DNA of 52,245 nt from WHTX01 sp038255145 (GTDB taxonomy: Bacteria; Actinomycetota; Acidimicrobiia; Acidimicrobiales; CAIXPF01), in NCBI GenBank assembly GCA_038255145.1, contig JBBSLP010000044.1, positions 1-52,245 of the forward strand. The letters run 5' to 3'. Shown here one piece after another: positions 33,013 to 40,839 of this stretch. Under the pieces are notes generated by a model, which saw only the letters and a program-made list of their open reading frames with translations, was not told the DNA's origin and searched no databases. The first letter of the stretch is position 1. The number at the start of each line of letters is the position of its first letter. Position numbers and translations under genes: made by a program.

Positions 33013-35006
33013 GACACCTCCACCGGTTCGGGGCGCGCTGGGCTCACGTCGGGTTCGGCCAGCACGGGCCGGGGCACGGGGGCGGACACGGCGTCGGTGG
33101 GACGACGGCGGCGCTGGCCGGGGAAGAGGGCCAACAGGGTGCCGAAGGCCATGACCGCGCCTCCGACCCACAACCAGCTGACCAGGGGCTCGATGACGAC
33201 CCTGATGGTGGCGGCCCCGGTCTCGTCGGGAGGGTCGAGCAGGGTCAGGTAGACGTCGTCGATGACCGAGGGCCGCACCGAGGGCTCGCCGATGAGCTGG
33301 CCGGCCTGGCGGAAGCGGTTCAGCGACGGCCGGTAGACGTCGCCGCCGTCGATCTGGATGCTGGCCACGATGGCCTGCTTCTCGGGCCGCTCCTCCGTCG
33401 TCGTGCCCAGGAAGGTCACGGTGTGCCCACCCAGGGAGGCCGACTCGCCCGGGGCCAGGGTGAACTCGGCATCGTGGGAGTAACTGGCCGACGCCGCGTA
33501 GGCCACGGCCAACAGCACCACGCCCAGGTGGACGACCATGCCGCCGTTGGTGCGCCCCACCAGGCCCCGCCAGCCCTGGCGTCGGCCGGCCAGCACGAGC
33601 TGGCGCAGGGCGGAACCGCCGGCAAAGCCGGCCAGGGTGAAGCACACCAGGGGGGCGAAGCCCCGGGCGCCGATGGCCACGGCCACGACCAGGGCGCCGG
33701 CCCCCACCCAGGCGGGCACGAGCAGGCGGGTGCGCAGCGTCTCGGCCGACGCCTTGCGCCAGGGCAGCACCGGGGCCACGGCCATGAGGAACAGCAGCAG
33801 CACGGCGATGGGCAGGGTCATGCGGTCGAAGTACTGGCCGCCGACCGACACCCGCCGGTCGCTCAGCGCCTCGAGCACCAGGGGGAAGACCGTGCCCAGC
33901 AGCACGACGAAGGCGAAGGCGGCGAAGGCCAGGTTGTTGACCATGAAGGCACCCTCGCGACTCAGCGGCGAGTCGATGCGACCGGGGCTGCGCAACAGGT
34001 CACCCCGCCAGCCGATGAGGCCCACGGTGACCACCACCACCAGGGCGAAGAAGCCCAGCAGCAGGGGGCCGACCGAGCCCGACGAGAAGGCGTGGACCGA
34101 CTCGATCACCCCCGAGCGGGTCAGGAACGTGCCCAGGATGGTCAGCGAGAACGTCGCGCACAACAGGGACAGGTTCCACACCCGCAACATGCCCCGCCGC
34201 TCCTGCACCATCACCGAGTGCAGGTACGCCGTACCCGTCAACCAAGGCAGGAACGACGCGTTCTCCACCGGGTCCCACGCCCAGTACCCAGCCCAACACA
34301 ACACCTCGTAAGACCACCACGCCCCCGCGATCACGCCCACGGTCAGGAACCCCCAGGCGATCAGGGTCCACCGCCTCGTGGCCACCAGCCAGCCCTCGCC
34401 GACACGACCCGTGACCAGGGCGCCGATGGCGAACGAGAAGGGCACGGTGAAGCCCACGTAGCCCAGGTAGAGCATGGGCGGGTGGAAGGCCATCAGCGGG
34501 TGGTTCTGCAGCAGCGGGTTCGGCCCCGGCCCGTCGTAGCCGATGGGGGGCGAGAACGACCGGAACGGGTTGGCCGGCCCCAGGAGCAGGCCGAAGAAGA
34601 AGATGCACACCGCCAACTGCACGGCCACGGCCACGCCCAGCAGCCGATCGTCAAGGCGGTGGCGGAACTTGACCACGGTGATGGCCAGGTAGCCCGCCAG
34701 CACCAGCACCCACAGCAGGATCGAGCCCTCGAGCGCCGCCCACATGGTGGCCACGTTGAACAACGGCGGCGTCAACGAACTCCCGTTGTCCGCAACATAC
34801 GCCAACGTGAAATCACGAGTGATCAACGCCCGCTGCATCGCCACCACCGCCAACACCGCGCCACCCAGCACCAGCGCCGCATAGCTACGGGCGATGCGGA
34901 TCCGATCGTGACGGCGCTGCACCAACGCCACCACCACCGTCACGAACCCCAACACCGACGCAGCCAGACCCAACGCCACCCCCGCGTTGCCCAGGACCCG
35001 GTTCAC
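33009..35006 (-). CDS. ccmF: Cytochrome c haem lyase subunit CcmF
   Basis: 665 residues, about 14-15 membrane helices. The haem-handling WWD domain is intact: GVIAGAWWSYEVLCWAGYWA followed by WDPVENASFLPWL. His residues in NHPLMAFHPPMLYLGYVG and the C-terminal periplasmic domain are present. CcmF with CcmH attaches haem to apocytochrome c. Two stretches (about 34200-34400 and 34740-35000) use GCG, TTG and GTG codons heavily where the rest uses GCC and CTG, a local codon mosaic. Starts 13 nt after ccmE. Confidence 0.95.
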   Translation of the reverse strand: MNRVLGNAGVALGLAASVLGFVTVVVALVQRRHDRIRIARSYAALVLGGAVLAVVAMQRALITRDFTLAYVADNGSSLTPPLFNVATMWAALEGSILLWVLVLAGYLAITVVKFRHRLDDRLLGVAVAVQLAVCIFFFGLLLGPANPFRSFSPPIGYDGPGPNPLLQNHPLMAFHPPMLYLGYVGFTVPFSFAIGALVTGRVGEGWLVATRRWTLIAWGFLTVGVIAGAWWSYEVLCWAGYWAWDPVENASFLPWLTGTAYLHSVMVQERRGMLRVWNLSLLCATFSLTILGTFLTRSGVIESVHAFSSGSVGPLLLGFFALVVVVTVGLIGWRGDLLRSPGRIDSPLSREGAFMVNNLAFAAFAFVVLLGTVFPLVLEALSDRRVSVGGQYFDRMTLPIAVLLLFLMAVAPVLPWRKASAETLRTRLLVPAWVGAGALVVAVAIGARGFAPLVCFTLAGFAGGSALRQLVLAGRRQGWRGLVGRTNGGMVVHLGVVLLAVAYAASASYSHDAEFTLAPGESASLGGHTVTFLGTTTEERPEKQAIVASIQIDGGDVYRPSLNRFRQAGQLIGEPSVRPSVIDDVYLTLLDPPDETGAATIRVVIEPLVSWLWVGGAVMAFGTLLALFPGQRRRRPTDAVSAPVPRPVLAEPDVSPARPEPVEVS

Positions 35007-35019
35007 CCCACACCCCCGC

Positions 35020-35565
35020 TCACGGCGCGACCGTGGTCGTGATGGCCCCGGGGTCGACCTGGTCGTCGACGCGGTCGGGGTACTCGGCCACGTAGACCTC
35101 GGAGTGCTTCACCAGCATGCGGTCCGACTCGAAGCGGTCGCGCTTCCACGCCCCCTCCAGCACCACGGGGATGCCGGGCTCGAAGAGCTGGGGCAGGTCG
35201 CCCTCATGGCGGACCTGGGCGATGACCCCGTTGTAGGTGAGCTCGAAGTCGACCCCCGCCGCGGTGCGACTGACGGTGCCGTCGACCACGTTGCCCTGGA
35301 GGCGGAAGCGGCGCTCCGCGAGGTCGGGCCTCTTGGCCACCGCCTCGTCCACGTTGTAGAAGAACAAGGTGGCGTCGCCCAGGCCTCTGACCAGCACGAA
35401 GGCCAAGGCACCGATGACCAGGGCCACCAGGGCCACGGTGCGCACCGTGCGGGCCCGGGTGGGTCGGCTGCGGCGGGTCAGCGGCCCCGGTGTACGGGGG
35501 GTGAGGTCGAGGGGAGCGTCACCCTCGACCGGGAGGACGGGACCGGCCAGGCCCCCGGTGCTCAC
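35020..35565 (-). CDS. ccmE: Haem chaperone CcmE
   Basis: 181 residues from GTG 35565. Pro/Arg-rich N-terminal tail, membrane anchor (about 44-64), then the OB-fold: FFYNVDEAV, FRLQGNVVDGTVSR, GVDFELTYNGVIAQVRHEG, PQLFEPGIPVVLEG, and VKHSEVYVAEY. In most CcmE the haem-binding His is in a HDE(K/N)Y motif; here SEVYVAEYPD follows a KH, so the position fits an H/C-variant CcmE and the ligand should be checked. GTG overlaps the ccmD stop (GTGA). Confidence 0.88.
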   Translation of the reverse strand: MSTGGLAGPVLPVEGDAPLDLTPRTPGPLTRRSRPTRARTVRTVALVALVIGALAFVLVRGLGDATLFFYNVDEAVAKRPDLAERRFRLQGNVVDGTVSRTAAGVDFELTYNGVIAQVRHEGDLPQLFEPGIPVVLEGAWKRDRFESDRMLVKHSEVYVAEYPDRVDDQVDPGAITTTVAP

Positions 35566-35696
35566 AGCCACCGGCGTCTCCCGGCCGGCACCTGGCGCGA
35601 CAGCTGGCGTCCCTTGAGCAGCAGGCGGGCCGTGTACACGGCCAGGGCGGTGCCGGTGACGGCGTAGGCGGCGACGATGAACCAGACGTCGTTCAC
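35562..35696 (-). CDS. ccmD: Small membrane protein CcmD
   Basis: 44 residues: begins VNDVWFIVAAYAVTGTALAV, one membrane helix, then a basic cytoplasmic tail (ARLLLKGRQLSRQVPAGRRR). Size, topology and position between ccmC and ccmE identify CcmD, which helps release holo-CcmE from the CcmABC complex. GTG 35696 overlaps the ccmC stop and its TGA overlaps the ccmE start, both by GTGA. Confidence 0.85.
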   Translation of the reverse strand: MNDVWFIVAAYAVTGTALAVYTARLLLKGRQLSRQVPAGRRRWL

Positions 35697-36568
35697 GACC
35701 GGCTCCCCTCGCCCGGCGCGGCGCTGACCACGGGCACGGCATCCTCGTCACTGCGGGGGGCGACCGGCGCCGAGGGAGTTGGGGCCGTCGGGGCGGCGGG
35801 GGTGTGGGCTTCGGCCCGGCGCTCGGCCAGGGCGTCCTCGAGGCCCTCGGCGTCGAGCTGCTCGGCCAGGTACTCGGCCCGGAAGCGGTGCACGGCCAAC
35901 CACAGGAAGAGCGCCTGGAACACGACGATGCTGAACACCAGGGTGAACAGCATCAGGCCGTCGATCTCGGGGTCGAGCTTGGTCAGCGTGGCCGGCTGGT
36001 GCAGGCTGCGCCACCAGTCCACCGAGTAGTGGACGATGGGCACGTCCACGAAGGCCACCAGGCCGGCGATGGCCGCCCGGCGCGAGCGCACGTGGCGCTC
36101 GGCGGGGATGTTGCGCACGGCCAGGTAGCCGATGAAGAGGATCAGCAACAGGGCCGTCGAGGTCAGCCGGGCATCCCAGACCCAGTAGGTCCCCCACGTG
36201 GACCGGCCCCACAGCGACCCGGTGATCAGGGTCATGGCCGTGAAGAGCACACCGATCTCGGCCGAGGCCGCCGCGGCCAGGTCCCAGAACTGGGAGCGCT
36301 TCCACAGGTAGACGGCACTGCCCAGGGCGGTGACGCCGAAGGCCAGGTAGGCGGCGATGGCCGAGGGCACGTGCACGTACATGATGCGGGTCAGGTCACC
36401 CTGCACCACGTCGCGGGGGCTGATGACCAGGGCCAACAGCAACTGGACGGCCAGCCCGGCGATGACGATGCCCCCGAGCACCCGGGTGAAGCGCGACCCG
36501 GTGTGACCCGGCGCCGGGCGCGGGTCCACGGTGGCCTCGCCGGGAGGGGAGGGCGAGTTGGTGGTCAC
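35693..36568 (-). CDS. ccmC: Haem-handling protein CcmC
   Basis: 291 residues. Six membrane helices and the tryptophan-rich motif SLWGRSTWGTYWVWDARLTS, with flanking His (MYVHVPSA; VPIVHYSVDWWRSLHQ) as haem ligands. CcmC loads haem onto CcmE. The C-terminal tail is Ala/Pro/Glu-rich and longer than usual. GTG 36568 overlaps the ccmB stop by 4 nt. Confidence 0.93.
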   Translation of the reverse strand: MTTNSPSPPGEATVDPRPAPGHTGSRFTRVLGGIVIAGLAVQLLLALVISPRDVVQGDLTRIMYVHVPSAIAAYLAFGVTALGSAVYLWKRSQFWDLAAAASAEIGVLFTAMTLITGSLWGRSTWGTYWVWDARLTSTALLLILFIGYLAVRNIPAERHVRSRRAAIAGLVAFVDVPIVHYSVDWWRSLHQPATLTKLDPEIDGLMLFTLVFSIVVFQALFLWLAVHRFRAEYLAEQLDAEGLEDALAERRAEAHTPAAPTAPTPSAPVAPRSDEDAVPVVSAAPGEGSRS

Positions 36569-37242
36569 GAGTCCTCCAGCAACGGCTCGAAGATCAGCAG
36601 GCCCAGGGCGGTGTAGATCGCGGCGAAGACCCCCAGGAGCCCGCACCACCGCCAACCCTCGCCCATCGACGGAGGCTGGCGGAGGGCGGCTTCGAACGCC
36701 CTCGTGGCCCCGATCATGACCGGTGCGACGGCGGGAAGGAAAAGCAAGGGGAGCAACGTCTCGCGAACCCGCAAGCCCGAGGCCAGAGCGCCATAGATCA
36801 TACCCGGCGCCACCAGGCCGATGGTCGCGAGCAGGCCCGACACCACCAGCAGGGGCAGACCCCGGGTCAGGTCGACCCCGTAGAGCAGGCTCACGCCCAC
36901 GGCGAGCACGATCTCGAGAGCCACGAGCACGGCGGCCGTGGCTGCGGCCTTGCCCAGGAACAGGGCGGCAGGGTCGAGGCCGGTGGCCCGCAGGGCGTCG
37001 CGGCCCCCATCGGCCGTCTCCACGGCGAAGGAGCGCTGCACCACGACCATGGCCGACAGCAGCACGGCGATCCAGTAGAGCCCGGGAGCGGCCTGGCGCA
37101 GGAAGCCACGGTCGGGGTCGAGGGCGAAGCCGAACAGCAGCAGCACGACCACCGAGAAGGGGACGACCTGGTTGAGCACCACCCGGGACCGCCACTCGAC
37201 CCGCAGGTCCTTGCCGGCCACCAGGGCCGCCTCACGCCACAC
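36565..37242 (-). CDS. ccmB: Haem ABC exporter permease CcmB
   Basis: 225 residues, about six membrane segments. Typical CcmB start (ALVAGKDLRVEWRSRVVLNQ), then LLLFGFALDPDR, FAVETADGGRDALRATGLDPAALFLGK and a C-terminal helix. Partner of CcmA in the ATP-driven release of holo-CcmE. GTG 37242 overlaps the end of ccmA by 11 nt. Confidence 0.9.
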   Translation of the reverse strand: MWREAALVAGKDLRVEWRSRVVLNQVVPFSVVVLLLFGFALDPDRGFLRQAAPGLYWIAVLLSAMVVVQRSFAVETADGGRDALRATGLDPAALFLGKAAATAAVLVALEIVLAVGVSLLYGVDLTRGLPLLVVSGLLATIGLVAPGMIYGALASGLRVRETLLPLLFLPAVAPVMIGATRAFEAALRQPPSMGEGWRWCGLLGVFAAIYTALGLLIFEPLLEDS

Positions 37243-37948
37243 CGGGCACCGCCACGGCCGCATCGCCCGAGGTCGTGCTGGACAGGGGGGCGTCGGGTTG
37301 CACACGGTCGTCGGCGACGACGGTGCCCCCGGCCAGGGAGACGGTGCGCCCGACCAGACGGCGGGCCCGATCGAGCTCGTGGCTGGCCAGCACCACGGTC
37401 GCCCCGGCCGCCGCCGCCTCGAGCACGAGGGTGTCGAGGTCGTCGCGGGCGGTGGCGTCGAGGCCGGCGTGGGGCTCGTCGAGCAGCCACAGCTCTGGTC
37501 GGCGGGCAGCCAGGGCGGCCAGGCCGGCCCGGCGACGCTGCCCGGCGGACAGGTGCCCGGCTTCGACGTGGCGCAGGCGGGTGGGCACGGCCAGGCGGTC
37601 GAGGGCGGCATCGGCATCCGCCACCGTCGCCCCCGCGGCCCGGGCCCAGAAGCGCACGTTCTCGGTGACGGTGAGGTCGTCGTAGAGGGCGTTGGCGTGA
37701 CCCAGGTAGCCGACCCGGCGACGCAGGTCGCGACGGCCGGCGGGGAGCACGTGGCCGAGCACGGTGGCCTGGCCCGACACCGGGGCCAGCAGGCCGGCGC
37801 ACAGGCGCAACAGCGACGTCTTGCCCGCACCGTTGGCGCCCGACAGCAGCACGACCTCGGAGCGCCCCACGTCGAGGTCGATGCCGGCCAGGACGGGGAA
37901 TCGGCCGAGGACCGAGACCACGCCACGTAGTGCGATCACGGGGTCCAT
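37232..37948 (-). CDS. ccmA: Haem ABC exporter ATP-binding protein CcmA
   Basis: 238 residues. Walker A LSGANGAGKTSLLRLCAGLL, signature HLSAGQRRRAGLAALAARRP (LSAGQ), Walker B LWLLDEPHAGLDA, switch His in VLASHELDRARR. First gene of a nine-gene ccm operon. ATG 37948 has no clear RBS; a TAACGT hexamer 13 nt upstream suggests a very short leader. Confidence 0.93.
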   Translation of the reverse strand: MDPVIALRGVVSVLGRFPVLAGIDLDVGRSEVVLLSGANGAGKTSLLRLCAGLLAPVSGQATVLGHVLPAGRRDLRRRVGYLGHANALYDDLTVTENVRFWARAAGATVADADAALDRLAVPTRLRHVEAGHLSAGQRRRAGLAALAARRPELWLLDEPHAGLDATARDDLDTLVLEAAAAGATVVLASHELDRARRLVGRTVSLAGGTVVADDRVQPDAPLSSTTSGDAAVAVPGVA

Positions 37949-37961
37949 GGGAACGGGGCCG

Positions 37962-37967
37962 ACGTTA
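37962..37967 (-). promoter_or_regulatory. Predicted -10 hexamer of the ccm operon
   Basis: TAACGT on the minus strand, 13 nt before ATG 37948. It lies in the 125-bp divergent spacer shared with the sortase gene. Confidence 0.3.
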
Positions 37968-38073
37968 TCGCACCCTCCCCGACGGCTCCGGTCAGGGGCC
38001 CCGGACAGGGGGCTCGAGCCGGGGCGCGGACTCGATCGCCGTAGGCGCCGGTACCCTCGATGCCGAGGCCAAC

Positions 38074-39243
38074 GTGACCCAACTCGACGAGCCGACCACC
38101 CAACCAGCCCCCCCACCCCCCGCCACCAGGCCCATCGTGCATCGCACGGCCACGGTGCTGACGGTGTTGGGTCGAACGCTCATGGCGTGCGGGGCCCTGC
38201 TCCTGCTGTTCGTCGTCTACCAGTTGTGGGGCACGGGCCTGCAGGAGGCCCGCTCCCAGGACAAGGCCCAGGACACGTTCACCGAACGTCTCGAGCAGGT
38301 CGACGCCCTCGACCCCGCCGTCCTCGACGCCCTGCGCAACCCGTCGAGCTCGACGCCGCCCACCACCATCGCTCCCCTGCCCACCGAGCTGGTCAACCTG
38401 CTCACCCCCCAGGAGGGGGAGCCGGTGGCCTTCATCCGCATCCCCAAGATCGGCCTGGAGAAGGTCGTGGTCCAGGGGGTGAGTGTCGAGGACCTGCAGA
38501 AGGGCCCGGGCCACTACGACGAGAGCCCGCTGCCCGGCCAGGCCGGCAACGCCGCCATCGCCGGGCACCGCACCACGTACGGGGCGCCCTTCAACCAGAT
38601 CGACCAGCTGGCTCCCGGTGACCAGATCACCGTCACCACGGTGCTGGGCACGGCCACCTACACCGTGTCCGCCGAGCCCTACGTGGTCTCGCCCGACCAG
38701 GTCGAGGTGCTCGACGACTTCGGCGACAACCGCCTGACGCTGACCTCGTGCCACCCCAAGTACAGCGCGGCCCAACGCCTGGTGGTCAACGCCACCCTGG
38801 TGGGCCAGCCCTTCGGAGCCCTGCCCAGCGAGCCCACGTCGGTGCAGGTGCCCACGGTGGTGACCACCCCCGACGGTCTGCCCGCCACCACCACGGCCGC
38901 CGCCCCCAGCACCACCGAGGGGTCGACGAGCACCGAGGTGACGACCACCCCCGCCGCGGCGGGGGACGAAGATCCGTCCACCATCGGTGGCGACGAGAGC
39001 TCCCTGGACCTGGACCAGGGCCTGGCCGGTGACAGCTCGGCCTGGCCCGCGGCCGCGGCCTGGGCCGCCCTGACCGCCCTGGTCTGCGCCCTGGCCTGGT
39101 TCATCGCCCGCCGCTGGTCCCGGACCGCCGAGCGACGGCCGTGGATCCGCAAGGGCGTCGTGTACCTGGCCGCCAGCCCGGTGTTCTTCGTGGTCCTCTA
39201 CTTCTGCTTCGAGAACGTCGACCGGCTACTGCCGGCCTACTGA
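38074..39243 (+). CDS. Class E sortase, multi-membrane-spanning
   Basis: 389 residues from GTG 38074 (GAGG 5 nt upstream). Membrane anchor (about 35-55), sortase domain with VAFIRIPKIGLEKVVVQGV, GHRTTYGAPF (His165), LTLTSCHPKYS (catalytic Cys226) and Arg235. The YG after HRTT is the class E feature; these enzymes prefer LAxTG sorting signals. The domain is followed by a long Thr/Ala/Ser-rich linker and two C-terminal membrane segments, longer than typical class E. No LPxTG/LAxTG substrate is recognised in the window. Confidence 0.92.
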   Translation: MTQLDEPTTQPAPPPPATRPIVHRTATVLTVLGRTLMACGALLLLFVVYQLWGTGLQEARSQDKAQDTFTERLEQVDALDPAVLDALRNPSSSTPPTTIAPLPTELVNLLTPQEGEPVAFIRIPKIGLEKVVVQGVSVEDLQKGPGHYDESPLPGQAGNAAIAGHRTTYGAPFNQIDQLAPGDQITVTTVLGTATYTVSAEPYVVSPDQVEVLDDFGDNRLTLTSCHPKYSAAQRLVVNATLVGQPFGALPSEPTSVQVPTVVTTPDGLPATTTAAAPSTTEGSTSTEVTTTPAAAGDEDPSTIGGDESSLDLDQGLAGDSSAWPAAAAWAALTALVCALAWFIARRWSRTAERRPWIRKGVVYLAASPVFFVVLYFCFENVDRLLPAY

Positions 39244-39287
39244 CCGGTCCGCCGGACGCCCTGACGCCCGCGGACCGGGCTCCGGGG

Positions 39288-39293
39288 TACGCT
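39288..39293 (+). promoter_or_regulatory. Predicted -10 hexamer upstream of the septum-formation-like gene
   Basis: TACGCT, 6 nt before an in-frame ATC at 39300. Spacing equals that of the other leaderless genes in this window. Confidence 0.4.
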
Positions 39294-39299
39294 CGGGCC

Positions 39300-39923
39300 A
39301 TCCCCGAGCCAGGTCACCGACGAGGGTGCCCTCGCCGGTCCACGTGGGTCACCGTGCTCTCGGTGGCCCTGCTCGTGGCCGGCTGTGCCGGCGCACCCAG
39401 CAGCACCGACGCCGACGCCACCTCGACGACGGTGGCGGCGACGCAGACGACCGCGCCCCCGACCACGGTGGCGGGGGTGGCACCGACGGCCACCGGGGCG
39501 GGCGGCGGCGGCCGTGACGACCGCATCGGGCCCCCGGGTGATGGCCAGCCCGCCTTCGAACCCCTGGTGGCCGGGGAGTGCTTCAACGAGGTCGTCGACC
39601 CCGGCGACGGTGCCACCCACCGCATGGAGCAGGCCTCCTGCGACACCCCCCACGACGCCGAGGTCTTCGCCCGCTTCGACCTGCCCCATCCCGCGGGCGC
39701 GCCGTTCCCCGGCGAGCAGGCCGTGCGCCGCGACGCCTACGCCACGTGCCTGGCCGACTTCGCCACCTACGTGGGCACCGACTACGCCGTCTCCACCCTG
39801 CGGGTGGCCGCGCTGCGACCAGTGGCCTCGTCGTGGACCCAGGGCGACCGCGCCGTCCTGTGCTCCCTCTACGACGGTGAGCTCAACCCCCTGGTGGGGC
39901 CCCTGTGGGGCAGCAGGCGCTGA
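39300..39923 (+). CDS. Septum-formation-like lipoprotein
   Basis: A lipoprotein signal with basic residues (GHRRGCPRRSTWVTVLSV) leads into lipobox LLVAGC, then a Thr/Ala-rich linker and a C-terminal domain with VAGECFNEVVDPGD, ASCDTPHDAEVFARFDLP and DRAVLCSLYDG, the Cys-spaced pattern of the actinobacterial septum-formation domain (PF13845). There is no ATG, GTG or TTG in frame between the sortase stop and GTG 39354, which would leave only ten residues before the lipid Cys. An ATC at 39300, 6 nt after TACGCT, gives a normal signal peptide and is taken as the likely but unproven start. Confidence 0.7.
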   Translation: MPEPGHRRGCPRRSTWVTVLSVALLVAGCAGAPSSTDADATSTTVAATQTTAPPTTVAGVAPTATGAGGGGRDDRIGPPGDGQPAFEPLVAGECFNEVVDPGDGATHRMEQASCDTPHDAEVFARFDLPHPAGAPFPGEQAVRRDAYATCLADFATYVGTDYAVSTLRVAALRPVASSWTQGDRAVLCSLYDGELNPLVGPLWGSRR

Positions 39924-39934
39924 CGGTCCCCTCG

Positions 39935-39998
39935 ATCGCTCAATCGCTCAGTCGCTCAGTCGCTCAGTCGCTCAGCCGCTCAGCCGCTCAGCCGCTCA
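39935..39998. repeat. Eight 8-bp tandem repeats (minisatellite)
   Basis: (A/G)(T/C)CGCTCA repeated eight times without interruption: two ATCGCTCA, three GTCGCTCA, three GCCGCTCA. It lies between the septum-like gene and the minus-strand GNAT gene and contains the GNAT stop codon. Confidence 0.95.
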
Positions 39999-40443
39999 GG
40001 ACGAGCTCGAGCACCGGCAGCCATCGCCCGGCGATGGAACCCGACGCCACCCGGCCCACCGGCATGGCACCCCGACGCCGGTACCAGTCCTCGGCATGGG
40101 GGTCGGCCTCGATGCGCAGGCTGACGGCACCGCTCGCCCGGGCCCGCGCCACGGCGTCATCCCACAGGGCACGGCCCACGCCGGTGGCGATGTCGGTGGT
40201 GTCCACGAAGAGGTCGGTCAGCTCGGCCGCCGCCCCTTCGACCCGCACGGCGGCGAAGCCGGCCATCCGACCACCGACCTCGGCCACCCGCACGTCACGG
40301 TCCTCGAGGTCGGCCGGCGCCAGGGTGAGCTCGGCCCGGCATGCCTCGAGGAAGGTGGCGTCGTAGCCCCAGTGACCCTTGGACCGCAGGGCCAGCGCGG
40401 CGAGACCGTCGAGGTCGTCGAGCCGCGCCGCCCGGATCAGCAC
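39988..40443 (-). CDS. GNAT-family N-acetyltransferase
   Basis: 151 residues. IRAARLDDLDGLAALALRSK, GFAAVRVEGAAAELTDLFVD, then the acetyl-CoA loop DIATGVGRALWDDAVARARA (Q/RxxGxG/A variant), LRIEADPHAEDWYRRRGAMPVG at the C-terminus. Substrate unknown. GTG 40443 is a start consistent with homology. The last codons (VLSG, TGA) lie inside the 8-bp repeat array, so the end of the protein may have been altered by repeat slippage. Confidence 0.85.
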   Translation of the reverse strand: MLIRAARLDDLDGLAALALRSKGHWGYDATFLEACRAELTLAPADLEDRDVRVAEVGGRMAGFAAVRVEGAAAELTDLFVDTTDIATGVGRALWDDAVARARASGAVSLRIEADPHAEDWYRRRGAMPVGRVASGSIAGRWLPVLELVLSG

Positions 40444-40469
40444 GGCACCCCGGTCCTGCTCAGTACTGC

Positions 40470-40682
40470 TCAGCTCAGGACGACGAGGACGTCGCCTTCC
40501 TGGACCTGGTCCTCGGGCTTGACCCGGACCTCGGTGACCGTGCCGGCGCTGGGGGCGGAGACCGGGATCTCCATCTTCATGGACTCGAGGATGATCAGCT
40601 CGTCGCCCTCGGCAACGGTGTCGCCCACCTTCGTCTGCACCTGCCACACGTTGGCGGCGATCTCTGCCCGAACCTCGGCCAC
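40470..40682 (-). CDS. Biotin/lipoyl attachment domain protein (biotin carboxyl carrier-like)
   Basis: 70 residues, a single biotinyl domain. ILESMKMEIPVSAPSAGTVT contains the ESMKM motif whose Lys is biotinylated; VGDTVAEGDELI and VQEGDVLVVLS are the flanking strands. Stand-alone domains of this size serve as carrier for acyl-CoA carboxylases encoded elsewhere. GTG 40682 is chosen because GGGAG lies about 5 nt upstream; GTG 40688 is an alternative. Confidence 0.9.
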   Translation of the reverse strand: MAEVRAEIAANVWQVQTKVGDTVAEGDELIILESMKMEIPVSAPSAGTVTEVRVKPEDQVQEGDVLVVLS

Positions 40683-40839
40683 ATGCACTCCCTGTTCCCG
40701 GCGCCCACGGGCGCGCATCGCCCGGCACGATGACCGGGGCACAGTACCAGCCCCCGCCCACCCCCCCGTCGGGCACACCCGGGTCTCCGACGCTGCGGTC
40801 CCCCGGTGGGGGGAGGTCCACCCGCTAGCGTCCTGCGAC

